64,000 nt of DNA from Amycolatopsis circi. GTDB lineage: Bacteria; Actinomycetota; Actinomycetes; Mycobacteriales; Pseudonocardiaceae. Under the pieces are notes generated by a model. That model was given only the letters and a program-made list of their open reading frames with translations. It did not search any database and was not told the origin of the DNA. The translations under genes and the position numbers were made by a program. The stretch spans positions 1 through 64,000 of the forward strand of contig NZ_PQIA01000013.1 of NCBI RefSeq assembly GCF_003385235.1, read 5' to 3'. Positions 24,137 through 31,655 of the stretch are shown one piece after another (position 1 is the stretch's first letter; each line of letters opens with the position of its first letter).

Positions 24137-24490
24137 TCACGCGTTGGGGTTGTAGTACGCGTAGCAGGTGTAAGCCCACCCGGCCCGGGTGTGCGCGTTC
24201 GACCACGAACCGGCCGACGCGTACCGCTTGTCGTTGGCGGCTCCGATGGCCGCCGTCGAGCTGTGGTAGTTGTACGGGTGGTTGTAATTCGAGTAGCAGC
24301 CCTTCCAGATCCCGTCGCTTCCGGAACCGTGGCACCAGGTGCCGCCGCCGGCGCTGCCGCAGCCCGCCGGGACGACCTCCCGGGACGGTGCGGCATTCGC
24401 GGCCGAAACGATCCCCGCGGACATGACGACCGCCAGCGAAGCGACCGACGCCACCCTCGCGATCTTCAGAGAAGCAGACCCCATTGTCAT
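24137..24490 (-). CDS. Lactococcin 972 family bacteriocin precursor
   Basis: A 117-residue secreted precursor. A Sec signal (positively charged start, hydrophobic core to about residue 30, ending in AANAA) is followed by a mature part of about 83 residues. The mature peptide has the lactococcin 972 pattern: GGTWCHGSG, YSNYNHP, HSST, an ASAGSWSNA segment and a terminal YYN. Lactococcin 972 binds lipid II and blocks septum formation in sensitive cells. Unlike lactococcin 972, which lacks cysteines, this peptide has four Cys (residues 44, 53, 66 and 109), so up to two disulfides are possible. ATG 24490 or ATG 24484 may start it; GGGGAA lies just upstream of both. It is followed by two membrane genes and an ATPase of the matching export family. 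Confidence 0.88.
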   Translation of the reverse strand: MTMGSASLKIARVASVASLAVVMSAGIVSAANAAPSREVVPAGCGSAGGGTWCHGSGSDGIWKGCYSNYNHPYNYHSSTAAIGAANDKRYASAGSWSNAHTRAGWAYTCYAYYNPNA

Positions 24491-25058
24491 GATTTCCCCA
24501 TTCGTTTTCCTTATTTCCCCTGAGCGGACTGCCCTTGAGCGAAAAACATTCATGTTTACGCACCCGGCGCGGTAATGCCGGACAGGAACAGTCGCGTCGT
24601 CCCCGTCGGCCCCCAACGCCGACGGAACGCGTGCGCCGGAGCATTCCGGCAAGCAGGCGCGGTTGCCCAAGACGGGCGTGAACACACCGTCGTGAACCCG
24701 CTGACCTGCGGTGACAGCTATTTCGTCACAGAGTGCCGCGTCTCGTGCGCGGCGTGAAGAAAAGCGATAAAAACACCTGAATCCCCCTAGCGCTCGACTC
24801 CCCAATCTGACGCTGGAACAAAACACTACCGAACGTACCCGCAATCGGCCAAACGTCTCTCCGTGATGTCACTGAGATGGCCTAGCCGCTTCCGGAGCGT
24901 CGCGCCGGTTGCTGCCGCCCGGACCAGCCAGCGCCTCCGAATGCCGCCGCATCCATTCACCCCGGCATTTCGCGGATAGCCCACGCCTGTTTTCGCAAAA
25001 TCCCCGTGCTCAGACTGGTAGAATCGCCGGATAATCGCGGACAGGAAGGACCCGCGCG
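24491..25058. promoter_or_regulatory. Divergent promoter region of the bacteriocin and TetR genes
   Basis: About 570 bases with no recognisable gene between the bacteriocin start (minus) and a TetR start (plus). It should hold both promoters. GTGAC (24711-24715) and GTCAC (24725-24729) form an inverted repeat, and GTGATGTCAC near 24862 is a second small palindrome. These could be operators. A 60-codon plus-strand frame at 24575-24757 has no coding character. Confidence 0.5.
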
Positions 25059-25652
25059 GTGCCACGCACTGCAGAGCCGGAAACGCCCGTCGAGCGCCCC
25101 GGCGCCTACCGGAGCCGCTTCACCGGCGCGCTGGAGGCGCTGCTGGCGGAAAAACGGTTCCCGAAGATCACGATCGGCGACCTCGTCGGCCGGGCGCACA
25201 CGTCCCGCCGCGGGTTCTACGAGCATTTCGATTCCAAGGAAGCGTGCCTGCTCGCCCTGCTCAAGGAAGCGGCCGCAACAGGATCCGCGCAGGTCTCCGC
25301 CGCGGTCGACCGCACCGCGCCCTGGCAGACCCAAATCCGCCAGCTCGTCACGGCTTGGCTCGGCGTCGTCGATGCCCGGCCCGCTGTGATGCTGAGTTAC
25401 ATCCGCGACGTGCCGTTGCTGGACGCCCCGATCACCGCCGACCTGAACCACGACGCGTACGTCAACGTCGTCCGTGCCATCTCGGCGGGCACCGAATTCC
25501 AGGAGTCCGGGGGTGCTGCGCTGTCGCGGGTCCGCGCGCTGATTCTGTTCGGAGGCTTGGAAAAACTGGCCGAGGATGCACTACGGCGCGGTGGGACGGT
25601 GAGCGCGCATACCGAGGAAGCAGTGGAGAGCGCACTTCTCCTCGCTTCGTGA
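25059..25652 (+). CDS. TetR family transcriptional regulator
   Basis: A 197-residue TetR-type regulator. The N-terminal HTH contains FPKITIGDLVGRAHTSRRGFYEHFDSK, with the typical GFYEHF recognition helix. The C-terminal ligand domain is all-alpha and shows no recognisable ligand signature. GTG 25059 has GGAAGGA upstream. It is divergent from the bacteriocin operon across a long promoter region and convergent, four bases apart, with another TetR gene. It may regulate the bacteriocin operon, but that rests on position only. Confidence 0.88.
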   Translation: MPRTAEPETPVERPGAYRSRFTGALEALLAEKRFPKITIGDLVGRAHTSRRGFYEHFDSKEACLLALLKEAAATGSAQVSAAVDRTAPWQTQIRQLVTAWLGVVDARPAVMLSYIRDVPLLDAPITADLNHDAYVNVVRAISAGTEFQESGGAALSRVRALILFGGLEKLAEDALRRGGTVSAHTEEAVESALLLAS

Positions 25653-25656
25653 TATC

Positions 25657-26238
25657 TCAATTCTCCTGAACTGATACCGCATCCACCAGCATCCGATACA
25701 CCTGCTGACACCGCCGAATCCGCGCCGGACCCGGATTGCTGGCGATCTCCTGCCCCAGCGCAGTAAGCGACCCCAGCAACGCGACCGCAAGCTCTTCGAC
25801 CCTGCCGCCAGAACTGCCCGCCTCCCGCAGCAGCGCGACGGTCGGCTCGCGCCACCACTGTTCGTCCAGGTTTCGCCACTTTTCCTGGCCCAGCACGGAC
25901 GGACCGTCGACCAGGAGGATCCGTCCGACGGCCGGGTCCGCGCATCGGCGGAGGAAGATCGAGCCGGACGCTTTGAGCCGGTCGGACGGCGCTCCCGTGC
26001 CGCCGGATCGGGACTGCAGCACCCGGTGCAGATCGGCGTGCACCTGCTCGACGACGGCGTGGAACAGCTCCTGCTTGTTCTCCCAGTGGTGGTAGACCGC
26101 GCCCGTGGTGATCCCGGCCGCGGCGGCGATCTGAGCCAGCGAGGTGCCGGCGTAACCCTGCTCGGCGAAGAGCCCGCGCGCGGCCTCCACGAGATCGTGA
26201 CGGGTGGCCCGGGAGCGCTCCTCGTTCGTTCGCCGCAT
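25657..26238 (-). CDS. TetR family transcriptional regulator
   Basis: A 193-residue TetR-type regulator with a clear HTH: LFAEQGYAGTSLAQIAAAAG and ITTGAVYHHWENK. The C-terminal domain is helical and contains a TetR_C-like FLRRCADPAVGRI segment. The gene diverges from a thioesterase gene, with only about 19 bases between the two starts, so binding to its own promoter would also block that gene. It converges with the preceding TetR gene. Probable role: repressor of the thioesterase, with an acyl-CoA or xenobiotic ligand. Confidence 0.9.
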   Translation of the reverse strand: MRRTNEERSRATRHDLVEAARGLFAEQGYAGTSLAQIAAAAGITTGAVYHHWENKQELFHAVVEQVHADLHRVLQSRSGGTGAPSDRLKASGSIFLRRCADPAVGRILLVDGPSVLGQEKWRNLDEQWWREPTVALLREAGSSGGRVEELAVALLGSLTALGQEIASNPGPARIRRCQQVYRMLVDAVSVQEN

Positions 26239-26257
26239 GCATCTACCTAATCATGTT

Positions 26258-26662
26258 ATGTTTCTGCGCGTGGATACGGTGCGGGCTCAGCAGATCATCG
26301 ACGGCAGCCCGTTCGGGCCTTGGTGGGGGTTCACGGTGAAGACCGTCGAACCGGGTGTCGCGACGCTTTCCTTGCCAGCGCGGCCGGAGTTTTACCGCCC
26401 TGGCGACGTTCTGCAGGGCGGCTGCGCGATGACGCTCGCCGACGTAACGTGCTGGATCGCGATCCTGTCCGTCATCGGGCCCGAGGAACCGGCCGTCACG
26501 GTGAACATGACGACCGCGTTCCTCGGTGCCGCGCGGTCCGACCTGACTTGCGAGTCGTCCTTGACCCGAACGGGACGCCGGACGATCTACGGCACCGCGA
26601 CAGTCACCGACGACGCCGGACGGCAGGTCTCCCACCACACGCTGACCTATCTGCGGCCATGA
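26258..26662 (+). CDS. PaaI-like hotdog thioesterase
   Basis: A 134-residue single hotdog domain of the PaaI/4HBT type. The core PGDVLQGGCAMTLADVTCWIAIL matches the segment HxGxxxxLADxA that carries the catalytic site, but the usual His before GG is a Gln here. TVNMTTAFLGAARSDLTCESSLTRTGRRTIYGTATVTD follows the usual beta-sheet pattern. Such enzymes hydrolyse acyl- or aryl-CoA thioesters. No good ribosome site is visible; ATG 26258 is chosen and GTG 26270 is possible. It is divergent from, and probably controlled by, the adjacent TetR. Confidence 0.78.
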   Translation: MFLRVDTVRAQQIIDGSPFGPWWGFTVKTVEPGVATLSLPARPEFYRPGDVLQGGCAMTLADVTCWIAILSVIGPEEPAVTVNMTTAFLGAARSDLTCESSLTRTGRRTIYGTATVTDDAGRQVSHHTLTYLRP

Positions 26663-26671
26663 CAGTAAGTG

Positions 26672-27457
26672 TCAGTTCGAAGCGCGACTCAGGACGACCC
26701 ACCGCTCGCTCGGCCGATCGACGACCGTGGGATACCAGCGCGGCCCGATTGCTGTGGCCAGTTCGTCGCTCTGCTCAATCAGCGAGCTGACGGCGGGGTC
26801 GCCGACGACGATCACGGCCGACCAGTCCACGCGCGCCATGAGGTGGTCCTCGCCGACCCCGAACTGCCTGCCCAGGAGAGCGACCACGTCGTGGCCGGTG
26901 TCCGGGCTCGACTGGATCTCCGTCGTATCCGGCACCTCGGCCGCGGCTTCCGGAAGGGCGTCCTCGACTTCCTCCCGTTCCTCGGACCACACATGGTCTT
27001 CGAGCCGATCGATGCGGCGGCACAGGTCGAACGCCTGCTCGTCGGACATGCGCAGCGCCACGCTGCGACCGTCGGCCAGGGTGAACGTCAGCTCAGCCTC
27101 CGGGACTCCGGCGCTGCCCGGTTCCGCTTCGACGGTCCCCGCGACATCTCCGAACAACACCAGCTCGGCGGGGCTTTCGTGCCCTTGGCCCAGCGAAGGC
27201 AGGTTCGCGGCCATCTCGACCACGGAGTGCGCAGCGGTCCAGAACGCCTCCTTGTCGCGGAAGTCCTTGCGGCTCCGGCTCAACGTCCGCCCGATCCCGG
27301 CCGGTTCGACGTAGGCCTCCACCCGGCCGATGCCAAGACCGTTGTCCCAGGTCGCGGTGACCGTGATGTTGTTGGCCAGGCGTCTGCGGTAGTCCTCGAC
27401 ACGATCGTGCCGGGCCAGTTCCCAGCCGTCGACCTGCTCGGGCCAGTCGTCGTTCAC
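26672..27457 (-). CDS. Hypothetical protein
   Basis: A 261-residue soluble acidic protein that I do not recognise. The N-terminal half mixes beta strands (ITVTATWDNGLGIGRVEAYVEP, AELTFTLADGRSVALRMSDEQ) with helices. The middle is Glu/Ala/Pro-rich, and the C-terminal third alternates hydrophobic strands (VDWSAVIVVGDPAV). It has no signal peptide, membrane segment or catalytic motif. It lies between a convergent thioesterase gene and an MFS gene on its own strand, with a 67-base gap to the MFS stop, so co-transcription is uncertain. Confidence 0.65.
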   Translation of the reverse strand: MNDDWPEQVDGWELARHDRVEDYRRRLANNITVTATWDNGLGIGRVEAYVEPAGIGRTLSRSRKDFRDKEAFWTAAHSVVEMAANLPSLGQGHESPAELVLFGDVAGTVEAEPGSAGVPEAELTFTLADGRSVALRMSDEQAFDLCRRIDRLEDHVWSEEREEVEDALPEAAAEVPDTTEIQSSPDTGHDVVALLGRQFGVGEDHLMARVDWSAVIVVGDPAVSSLIEQSDELATAIGPRWYPTVVDRPSERWVVLSRASN

Positions 27458-27524
27458 CGATGGGTCCTTTCGCAGCGCTCGGTGCGGATACGGCCATCCG
27501 ACGTGTCGCGCGCGGTATTCGTTC

Positions 27525-28751
27525 CTAACTCCGTGTCGGCACCGATTCCGCGGCGTCCGGCAGCTGTTCGGTGTGCGGGTTCTGGGCGCGAGCCAGCAGG
27601 GTGACGACAGCCGCGGCCACGATCACCGCCGCGGTGACGAACGCGGTCAACGACCAGCCGAGCCGCTCGGCCGCCGTCGCGCCGAAGGCGGTCCCGAGGC
27701 TCCCACCAGCGAAATAGACGACCATGTAAGCACTGTTGAACCGCGCTGGTGCGCTCGGCTCGATCGCCAGCACCGTACTTTGGTTCGCGACCTGGGCGGC
27801 AAACAATCCCGCGTCGAACAAGGCCAAGCAGATCAGCGTCGACACAGTGCTCGGCAGCGCGATGGCAAGGACCGCGCTGGCCAGACCGGCGAGGATCAAG
27901 CCGCAGAGGATGACCCGGCGGGCGCCCACGCGATCGGTCCACGCTCCGGCAATGCGGGTAGCGAAGATGCCGAGGATGCCAGCGAACGCGTACAGCCCGA
28001 TGCGTTCGGCGGAATACGAAAAGGGCGGCTTCGACAGCGCGACCGCGATTCCGGACCACACCGCACAGAACGCGAAGAACCAGAGCGTGCCACGGATCGC
28101 CGCGAGCCGAAGTGCCGGATATCGCAGGTATAGCCCGGGAATCGAACGCAAGGTGGCGAGGTAGCCGCGCTTGTTCGCACCGGCCACCGAGGGAAGCACG
28201 AGCAGCACCGCTACCGCGACAATCGCGCATCCGGCGGCGAAAACGCCCAGCATCGCACGCCAGCCGATCAGGTCGGCCAGCCAGCCGCCGACGATGCGGC
28301 CTGCGAGGATCCCCGCTGAGATACCAGCAGTGACGATTCCGAGCGCGGTAGCCCGCCGGTCCGGGCTCGCCAGCCGGGCAGTCACCGAACTCAACCCGGC
28401 ACCGACCGACGAGCACGCGCCGAGCACGCCGAGCACCAGGCCGAGCAGCCACACCTGGCCGACGATCGCGTTCAGCCCCAGCGCGACGGCGAGCGCGCCG
28501 ACCTGCGCGGACAGGACGTAGCGCGGCGGAAACTGGTCGACGAGCGGCACCAGCAGGGCGAGTCCGCACAGGTAGCCGACCGGTCCGCAGGCGAGCGCGA
28601 TGCCCACCGAGCCGAGCGACGTGCTGAGCGCGCCGCCGACCTCGGCGATGGCTGGCTGCAGCGGATAGATGGCCGCGGTGCCCAATGCGGCGGCGAGCGA
28701 GATGAATCCGACGACCGAGCCGTGAAGGCGCGGAGTGATATCTGAATGCAC
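27525..28751 (-). CDS. MFS transporter
   Basis: A 408-residue major facilitator with about 12 membrane helices in two six-helix bundles. The N-domain carries GPVGYLCGLALLVPLVDQFPPRYV (motif A region), SSVTARLASPDRRATALG between helices 4 and 5, and GIVTAGISAGILAGRIVGGWLADLIGWR (motif C-like). The second bundle has FGILGIFATRIAGAWTDRVGARRV-type repeats. It resembles YnfM/arabinose-efflux-type exporters; the substrate is unknown. GTG 28751 is taken because residues from there fit the family; ATG 28802 is an alternative, and neither has a strong ribosome site. Confidence 0.82.
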   Translation of the reverse strand: MHSDITPRLHGSVVGFISLAAALGTAAIYPLQPAIAEVGGALSTSLGSVGIALACGPVGYLCGLALLVPLVDQFPPRYVLSAQVGALAVALGLNAIVGQVWLLGLVLGVLGACSSVGAGLSSVTARLASPDRRATALGIVTAGISAGILAGRIVGGWLADLIGWRAMLGVFAAGCAIVAVAVLLVLPSVAGANKRGYLATLRSIPGLYLRYPALRLAAIRGTLWFFAFCAVWSGIAVALSKPPFSYSAERIGLYAFAGILGIFATRIAGAWTDRVGARRVILCGLILAGLASAVLAIALPSTVSTLICLALFDAGLFAAQVANQSTVLAIEPSAPARFNSAYMVVYFAGGSLGTAFGATAAERLGWSLTAFVTAAVIVAAAVVTLLARAQNPHTEQLPDAAESVPTRS

Positions 28752-28863
28752 TGGCCGAGCGTAGGAACTGCGGGGCGGGTAACGCTGGCGAAAAACCGCC
28801 ATCACCCGTAGCTTCCGCGAAGGACCGGACACGGCGCCGCTGTTTCTGGGATGATCGAGTTCC

Positions 28864-28926
28864 ATGACGACGCCACCGCCTGTGCCCGCCATTCGCTTTG
28901 AGCCGCTGGACCTGGGCGAGTCATGA
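28864..28926 (+). CDS. Possible 20-codon leader or coupled small ORF
   Basis: A short frame (MTTPPPVPAIRFEPLDLGES) runs from ATG 28864 to a TGA that overlaps the ATG of the next gene as ATGA. The overlap is typical of translational coupling. A weak GAG lies upstream. It could be a real small protein, a leader peptide, or the last part of a gene otherwise lost. Confidence 0.35.
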   Translation: MTTPPPVPAIRFEPLDLGES

Positions 28927-29495
28927 CCAGCGAGCGAGCCACGCGGCAGATCGACGTCAGCTGTCTACCCGAGGACGTCGTGGCCCTCATCGACGCGCTC
29001 AGGCCCGGCGAACACCTGGTCCTCACTAGGGACGGCAACCCGATCGCGGCGGTCACCGGCGCTGGTCTCCGGCCCGAACCCCCGCGGACGGACTACGACG
29101 ACGTGACGGTAGTCGCCACCGCGATGAAGCTGTCGGCCTCGGCCCGGATGTCGCTGTCCGCCGAACTCGGCTCGGATTACCTCGTGCTGGACCTGCACTC
29201 GGCGCCGGCCACCGCCGACGTCCTGCTCGTGCCGCCGGTCAGCCCGCAGCTGATCGGGAGCCTCCGGGCGAAGTTCCCGAAGGCGCGGGTCGTCCTGGCC
29301 GAGGTCGAGGACGCGGAGCTGGGCGTCAGCTACCACGGACCGGTCCGGCGGCTGCTCGACGCCGGCGCGGAGACCTACCTGACCTCGGCGAATGTCCCGC
29401 ATCTGGCGAGGCAGCTCGACCATGCCGTCACCCAGCGGCAGCAACTCGCTGGTGGGGGCGCCGCGCCGCTCAAGATCAGTCCGGCGGACTCCTGA
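28923..29495 (+). CDS. Hypothetical protein with Phd-like N-terminus
   Basis: A 190-residue soluble protein. Residues about 8-46 (QIDVSCLPEDVVALIDALRP, then EHLVLTRDGNPIAAV) resemble the Phd/YefM antitoxin DNA-binding fold, including the RDGNPIAAV strand. The rest is an alpha/beta domain with a LVLDLHSAPATADVLLVPPV stretch that I do not recognise. No toxin-like gene sits beside it, so a toxin-antitoxin role is not supported. The ATG overlaps the stop of a 20-codon frame. It converges with the O-methyltransferase gene nine bases away. Function unknown. Confidence 0.68.
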   Translation: MTSERATRQIDVSCLPEDVVALIDALRPGEHLVLTRDGNPIAAVTGAGLRPEPPRTDYDDVTVVATAMKLSASARMSLSAELGSDYLVLDLHSAPATADVLLVPPVSPQLIGSLRAKFPKARVVLAEVEDAELGVSYHGPVRRLLDAGAETYLTSANVPHLARQLDHAVTQRQQLAGGGAAPLKISPADS

Positions 29496-29504
29496 CCAGC
29501 GCGG

Positions 29505-30146
29505 TTACCTTTCCTGCCGCTCGGCGACCTTGACGCACAATTCGTTGCCACCATGCATGGGCAGCGAGACGGACACGAATCCGTTGGGCGGATCGCGGAC
29601 GTAGGCGAGGAAATCGGGTTCGGCATTGTCGTTCATGACGTAACCGCCGATCCGGATCTGCGGTGCGACGAACTCGATGACTTCGCGAGCCAACGACGGT
29701 TCAGCGCCCAGCCACCCATCGATCAGCGCGAAATCGACCTCGCCGCCGAGATCGCGCAACGTCACCCGGGTGTCGCCCTCGCGGATTTCGGCGTAATCAG
29801 CCAGTCCCGCCGCGGCGAGGTTGCGGCGGGCCGCGGCAATCTTGGCCGGGACCAGCTCCGCGCCGATCACCGTACCTCCCCCGTTGTCGCGGACGGCGGC
29901 CGCGGCATAAAGCGTCGACATGCCCACCGAGGTGGCGAACTCGACGGTCCGACTGGCGCGTATCCCCCGGCACAACAGATAGATCAGATCGCCTTGATCC
30001 TGCGAGATCGAGAATCCGTATTCGCTGTATTCGTGCGGATCGCGTTCGAGACCGGAGCGCGGGTCGTCGGCCGGATACTGTTGTGCAGCAACGAGCTTGT
30101 CGACGACCGCGTTGACGACCGGATCGCTGAGCGGACGATGGTTCAT
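29505..30146 (-). CDS. O-methyltransferase (class I, catechol-type family)
   Basis: A 213-residue SAM-dependent O-methyltransferase of the O-MT_3/catechol family. The SAM motif TVEFATSVGMSTLY is at about residues 68-81 (usually E-x-G-x-x-x-G-x-S-T), then VIGAELVPAKIAAARRNLA (motif II) and VDFALIDGW (metal/active-site Asp). Such enzymes methylate small phenolic or other hydroxyl groups. The start ATG overlaps the stop of the SnoaL-like gene (ATGA), so the two are coupled. They probably form a small tailoring or detoxification operon controlled by the divergent AraC gene. Confidence 0.87.
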   Translation of the reverse strand: MNHRPLSDPVVNAVVDKLVAAQQYPADDPRSGLERDPHEYSEYGFSISQDQGDLIYLLCRGIRASRTVEFATSVGMSTLYAAAAVRDNGGGTVIGAELVPAKIAAARRNLAAAGLADYAEIREGDTRVTLRDLGGEVDFALIDGWLGAEPSLAREVIEFVAPQIRIGGYVMNDNAEPDFLAYVRDPPNGFVSVSLPMHGGNELCVKVAERQER

Positions 30147-30733
30147 GCTGGAACTCCCGTCAACCAGGCTTGGCCTTCTTCGAGGATCTCTTGTTCCCGT
30201 TTGCTGAAGCGGGTCGGGCAGGTGTCGGGCACCTGATGTCCGCTGTGCTCCAACAGATATGCCAACGCGGCGTACTCGCGCGGATGCCGTCGCGGGTCGA
30301 GATCGTCGGTGGATCGAACTCCCAAAGGATAAGTGAAGCCGCCCATGTCGTAGACGGAATCGCGGCGCACGATGCGCCAAACCCCGTCGCGGCGTTCGAC
30401 CCGGTCGAGGAATCCATTGTGGACGGTCACGCCGAGCCCCAGTTCGAGGTGGTCGGCGACGAGCATCGCATTGGTTTCCACGAAGGCGCGATCACCGGCG
30501 ATCTCGATGACTGGCGTCCCGATGAAGTGCTTGCTGCGCAACGGACCGCCGCTCATCCGGCGTGAGCCGTCGACAAAGTCCCTGGCCTGACCGGAAAACC
30601 ACAGGATCGTCAGCGTCGCGTCGTCGTGGAAGAGGTTCGCCAGGGCGTCCCAGTTCTGCCGGTCGCGATGGATCCAGCCGGTCATCAAGTCGATGATCGC
30701 CTGCCGGTCGGCGGCTCGGATTTCTTCTGTCAC
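30143..30733 (-). CDS. SnoaL-like (NTF2 fold) protein
   Basis: A 196-residue SnoaL-like domain protein. The N-terminal helices with DRQAIIDLMTGWIHRDRQNWDALANLFHDDATL and the later beta strands (VFVETNAML-like and GFLDRVERRDGVWRIVRRDSVYDMG) are typical. SnoaL-fold enzymes include cyclases, isomerases and dehydratases; the reaction cannot be named. GTG 30733 follows GGGGAG at seven bases and is chosen over GTG 30751. It is coupled to the O-methyltransferase gene. It diverges from an AraC regulator across 136 bases containing a GGATACCGGTATCC palindrome. Confidence 0.82.
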   Translation of the reverse strand: MTEEIRAADRQAIIDLMTGWIHRDRQNWDALANLFHDDATLTILWFSGQARDFVDGSRRMSGGPLRSKHFIGTPVIEIAGDRAFVETNAMLVADHLELGLGVTVHNGFLDRVERRDGVWRIVRRDSVYDMGGFTYPLGVRSTDDLDPRRHPREYAALAYLLEHSGHQVPDTCPTRFSKREQEILEEGQAWLTGVPA

Positions 30734-30811
30734 AAGGAATCTCCCCGGCACTAGGCTTGTCTAGCCAGGATCGCCCGTTGACGGAGCCGCTGCCACCGCC
30801 CGTCGGACAGC

Positions 30812-30860
30812 GGATACCGGTATCCCGCCAAGATCACCAGCAGGCCGTTTGGCGGTATCC
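30812..30860. promoter_or_regulatory. Candidate AraC-type operator
   Basis: GGATACCGGTATCC (30812-30825) is a perfect palindrome, and its half CGGTATCC recurs at 30853-30860, 35 bases away. The sites lie between the divergent SnoaL and AraC starts. AraC proteins bind direct repeats of such half-sites, so control of both units is plausible. Confidence 0.5.
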
Positions 30861-30869
30861 TGGGAGCTG

Positions 30870-31652
30870 ATGCCGAAACGCCGCCACCTCTGTTGGTCGG
30901 GCGACGATCCCATCCAGGGCCGCTGGTCGCTGGCCCACGGGGAGGGGGTCGCCGCGCATCAGCACGCGCAGGGACAACTGCTGTACGCGGCGAGCGGGCT
31001 GCTCGCCACCACCACCGAACGGGGCACATGGGTCGCTCCGGCGGACCGTATCTCGTGGACGCCGCCCCGCTTCGAGCACGGCCACCGCGCCTACGGCGAG
31101 ACCGAGATCAGCATCCTCGAGGTTCCCGCCGAGCTGTGCTCCGCGCTCCCCTCCGCGCCGACAGTGTTCGCCGTGTCCGCCTTGCTGCGCGCCGCGGTCC
31201 TGAAACTGACCGGCGGCGCCACCCTGCCGCCGGACGTCGGCGACCGGCTGCTCCGAGTGCTGGTCGACGAGCTGACGGAACTCCCCGAACAGTCGATGTA
31301 CCTGCCCGAACCGTCGGACGACCGTCTCCGCGGGGTCACCGATGTCCTGCGCGGGAACCCGGCCGAGCCCGCCACCCTCAGCGAACTCGGCCGGGCCGTG
31401 GGGGCCAGCGAGAGGACGCTCAGCCGGTTGTTCCGCGTCGAACTGGGGATGAGCTTCTCGCAGTGGCGCTCACAGCTGCGGATCCAGCACGCGCTGGTGC
31501 ATCTCGGGCAGGGCCGTTCGGTGACTGACACCGCGTTGCGCTGCGGATGGGCCAACCCGACCAGCTTCATCGAAACGTTCTCCGCGATTCTCGGCCAGAC
31601 GCCGGGGAGCTATCAGGCTGAGCTTCGGCGCGGGGTGAAGACGGCGCGGTGA
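30870..31652 (+). CDS. AraC family transcriptional regulator
   Basis: A 260-residue AraC-type regulator. An N-terminal cupin-like sensor domain (about 15-100, with HGEGVAAHQHAQGQLLYAAS) precedes the C-terminal double HTH, ATLSELGRAVGASERTLSRLFR and VTDTALRCGWANPTSFIETF, ending in GQTPGSYQ. ATG 30870 lies just after GGGAG and fits the family N-terminus; the TTG at 30849 is less likely. It diverges from the SnoaL/O-methyltransferase operon and probably activates it in response to a small ligand bound in the cupin. It converges with the esterase gene four bases away. Confidence 0.88.
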   Translation: MPKRRHLCWSGDDPIQGRWSLAHGEGVAAHQHAQGQLLYAASGLLATTTERGTWVAPADRISWTPPRFEHGHRAYGETEISILEVPAELCSALPSAPTVFAVSALLRAAVLKLTGGATLPPDVGDRLLRVLVDELTELPEQSMYLPEPSDDRLRGVTDVLRGNPAEPATLSELGRAVGASERTLSRLFRVELGMSFSQWRSQLRIQHALVHLGQGRSVTDTALRCGWANPTSFIETFSAILGQTPGSYQAELRRGVKTAR

Positions 31653-31655
31653 GGT

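Noticed and set aside
24575..24757. 60-codon ORF in the bacteriocin promoter region
   Set aside because: No ribosome site, no similarity I recognise, and it would run against the bacteriocin transcript.
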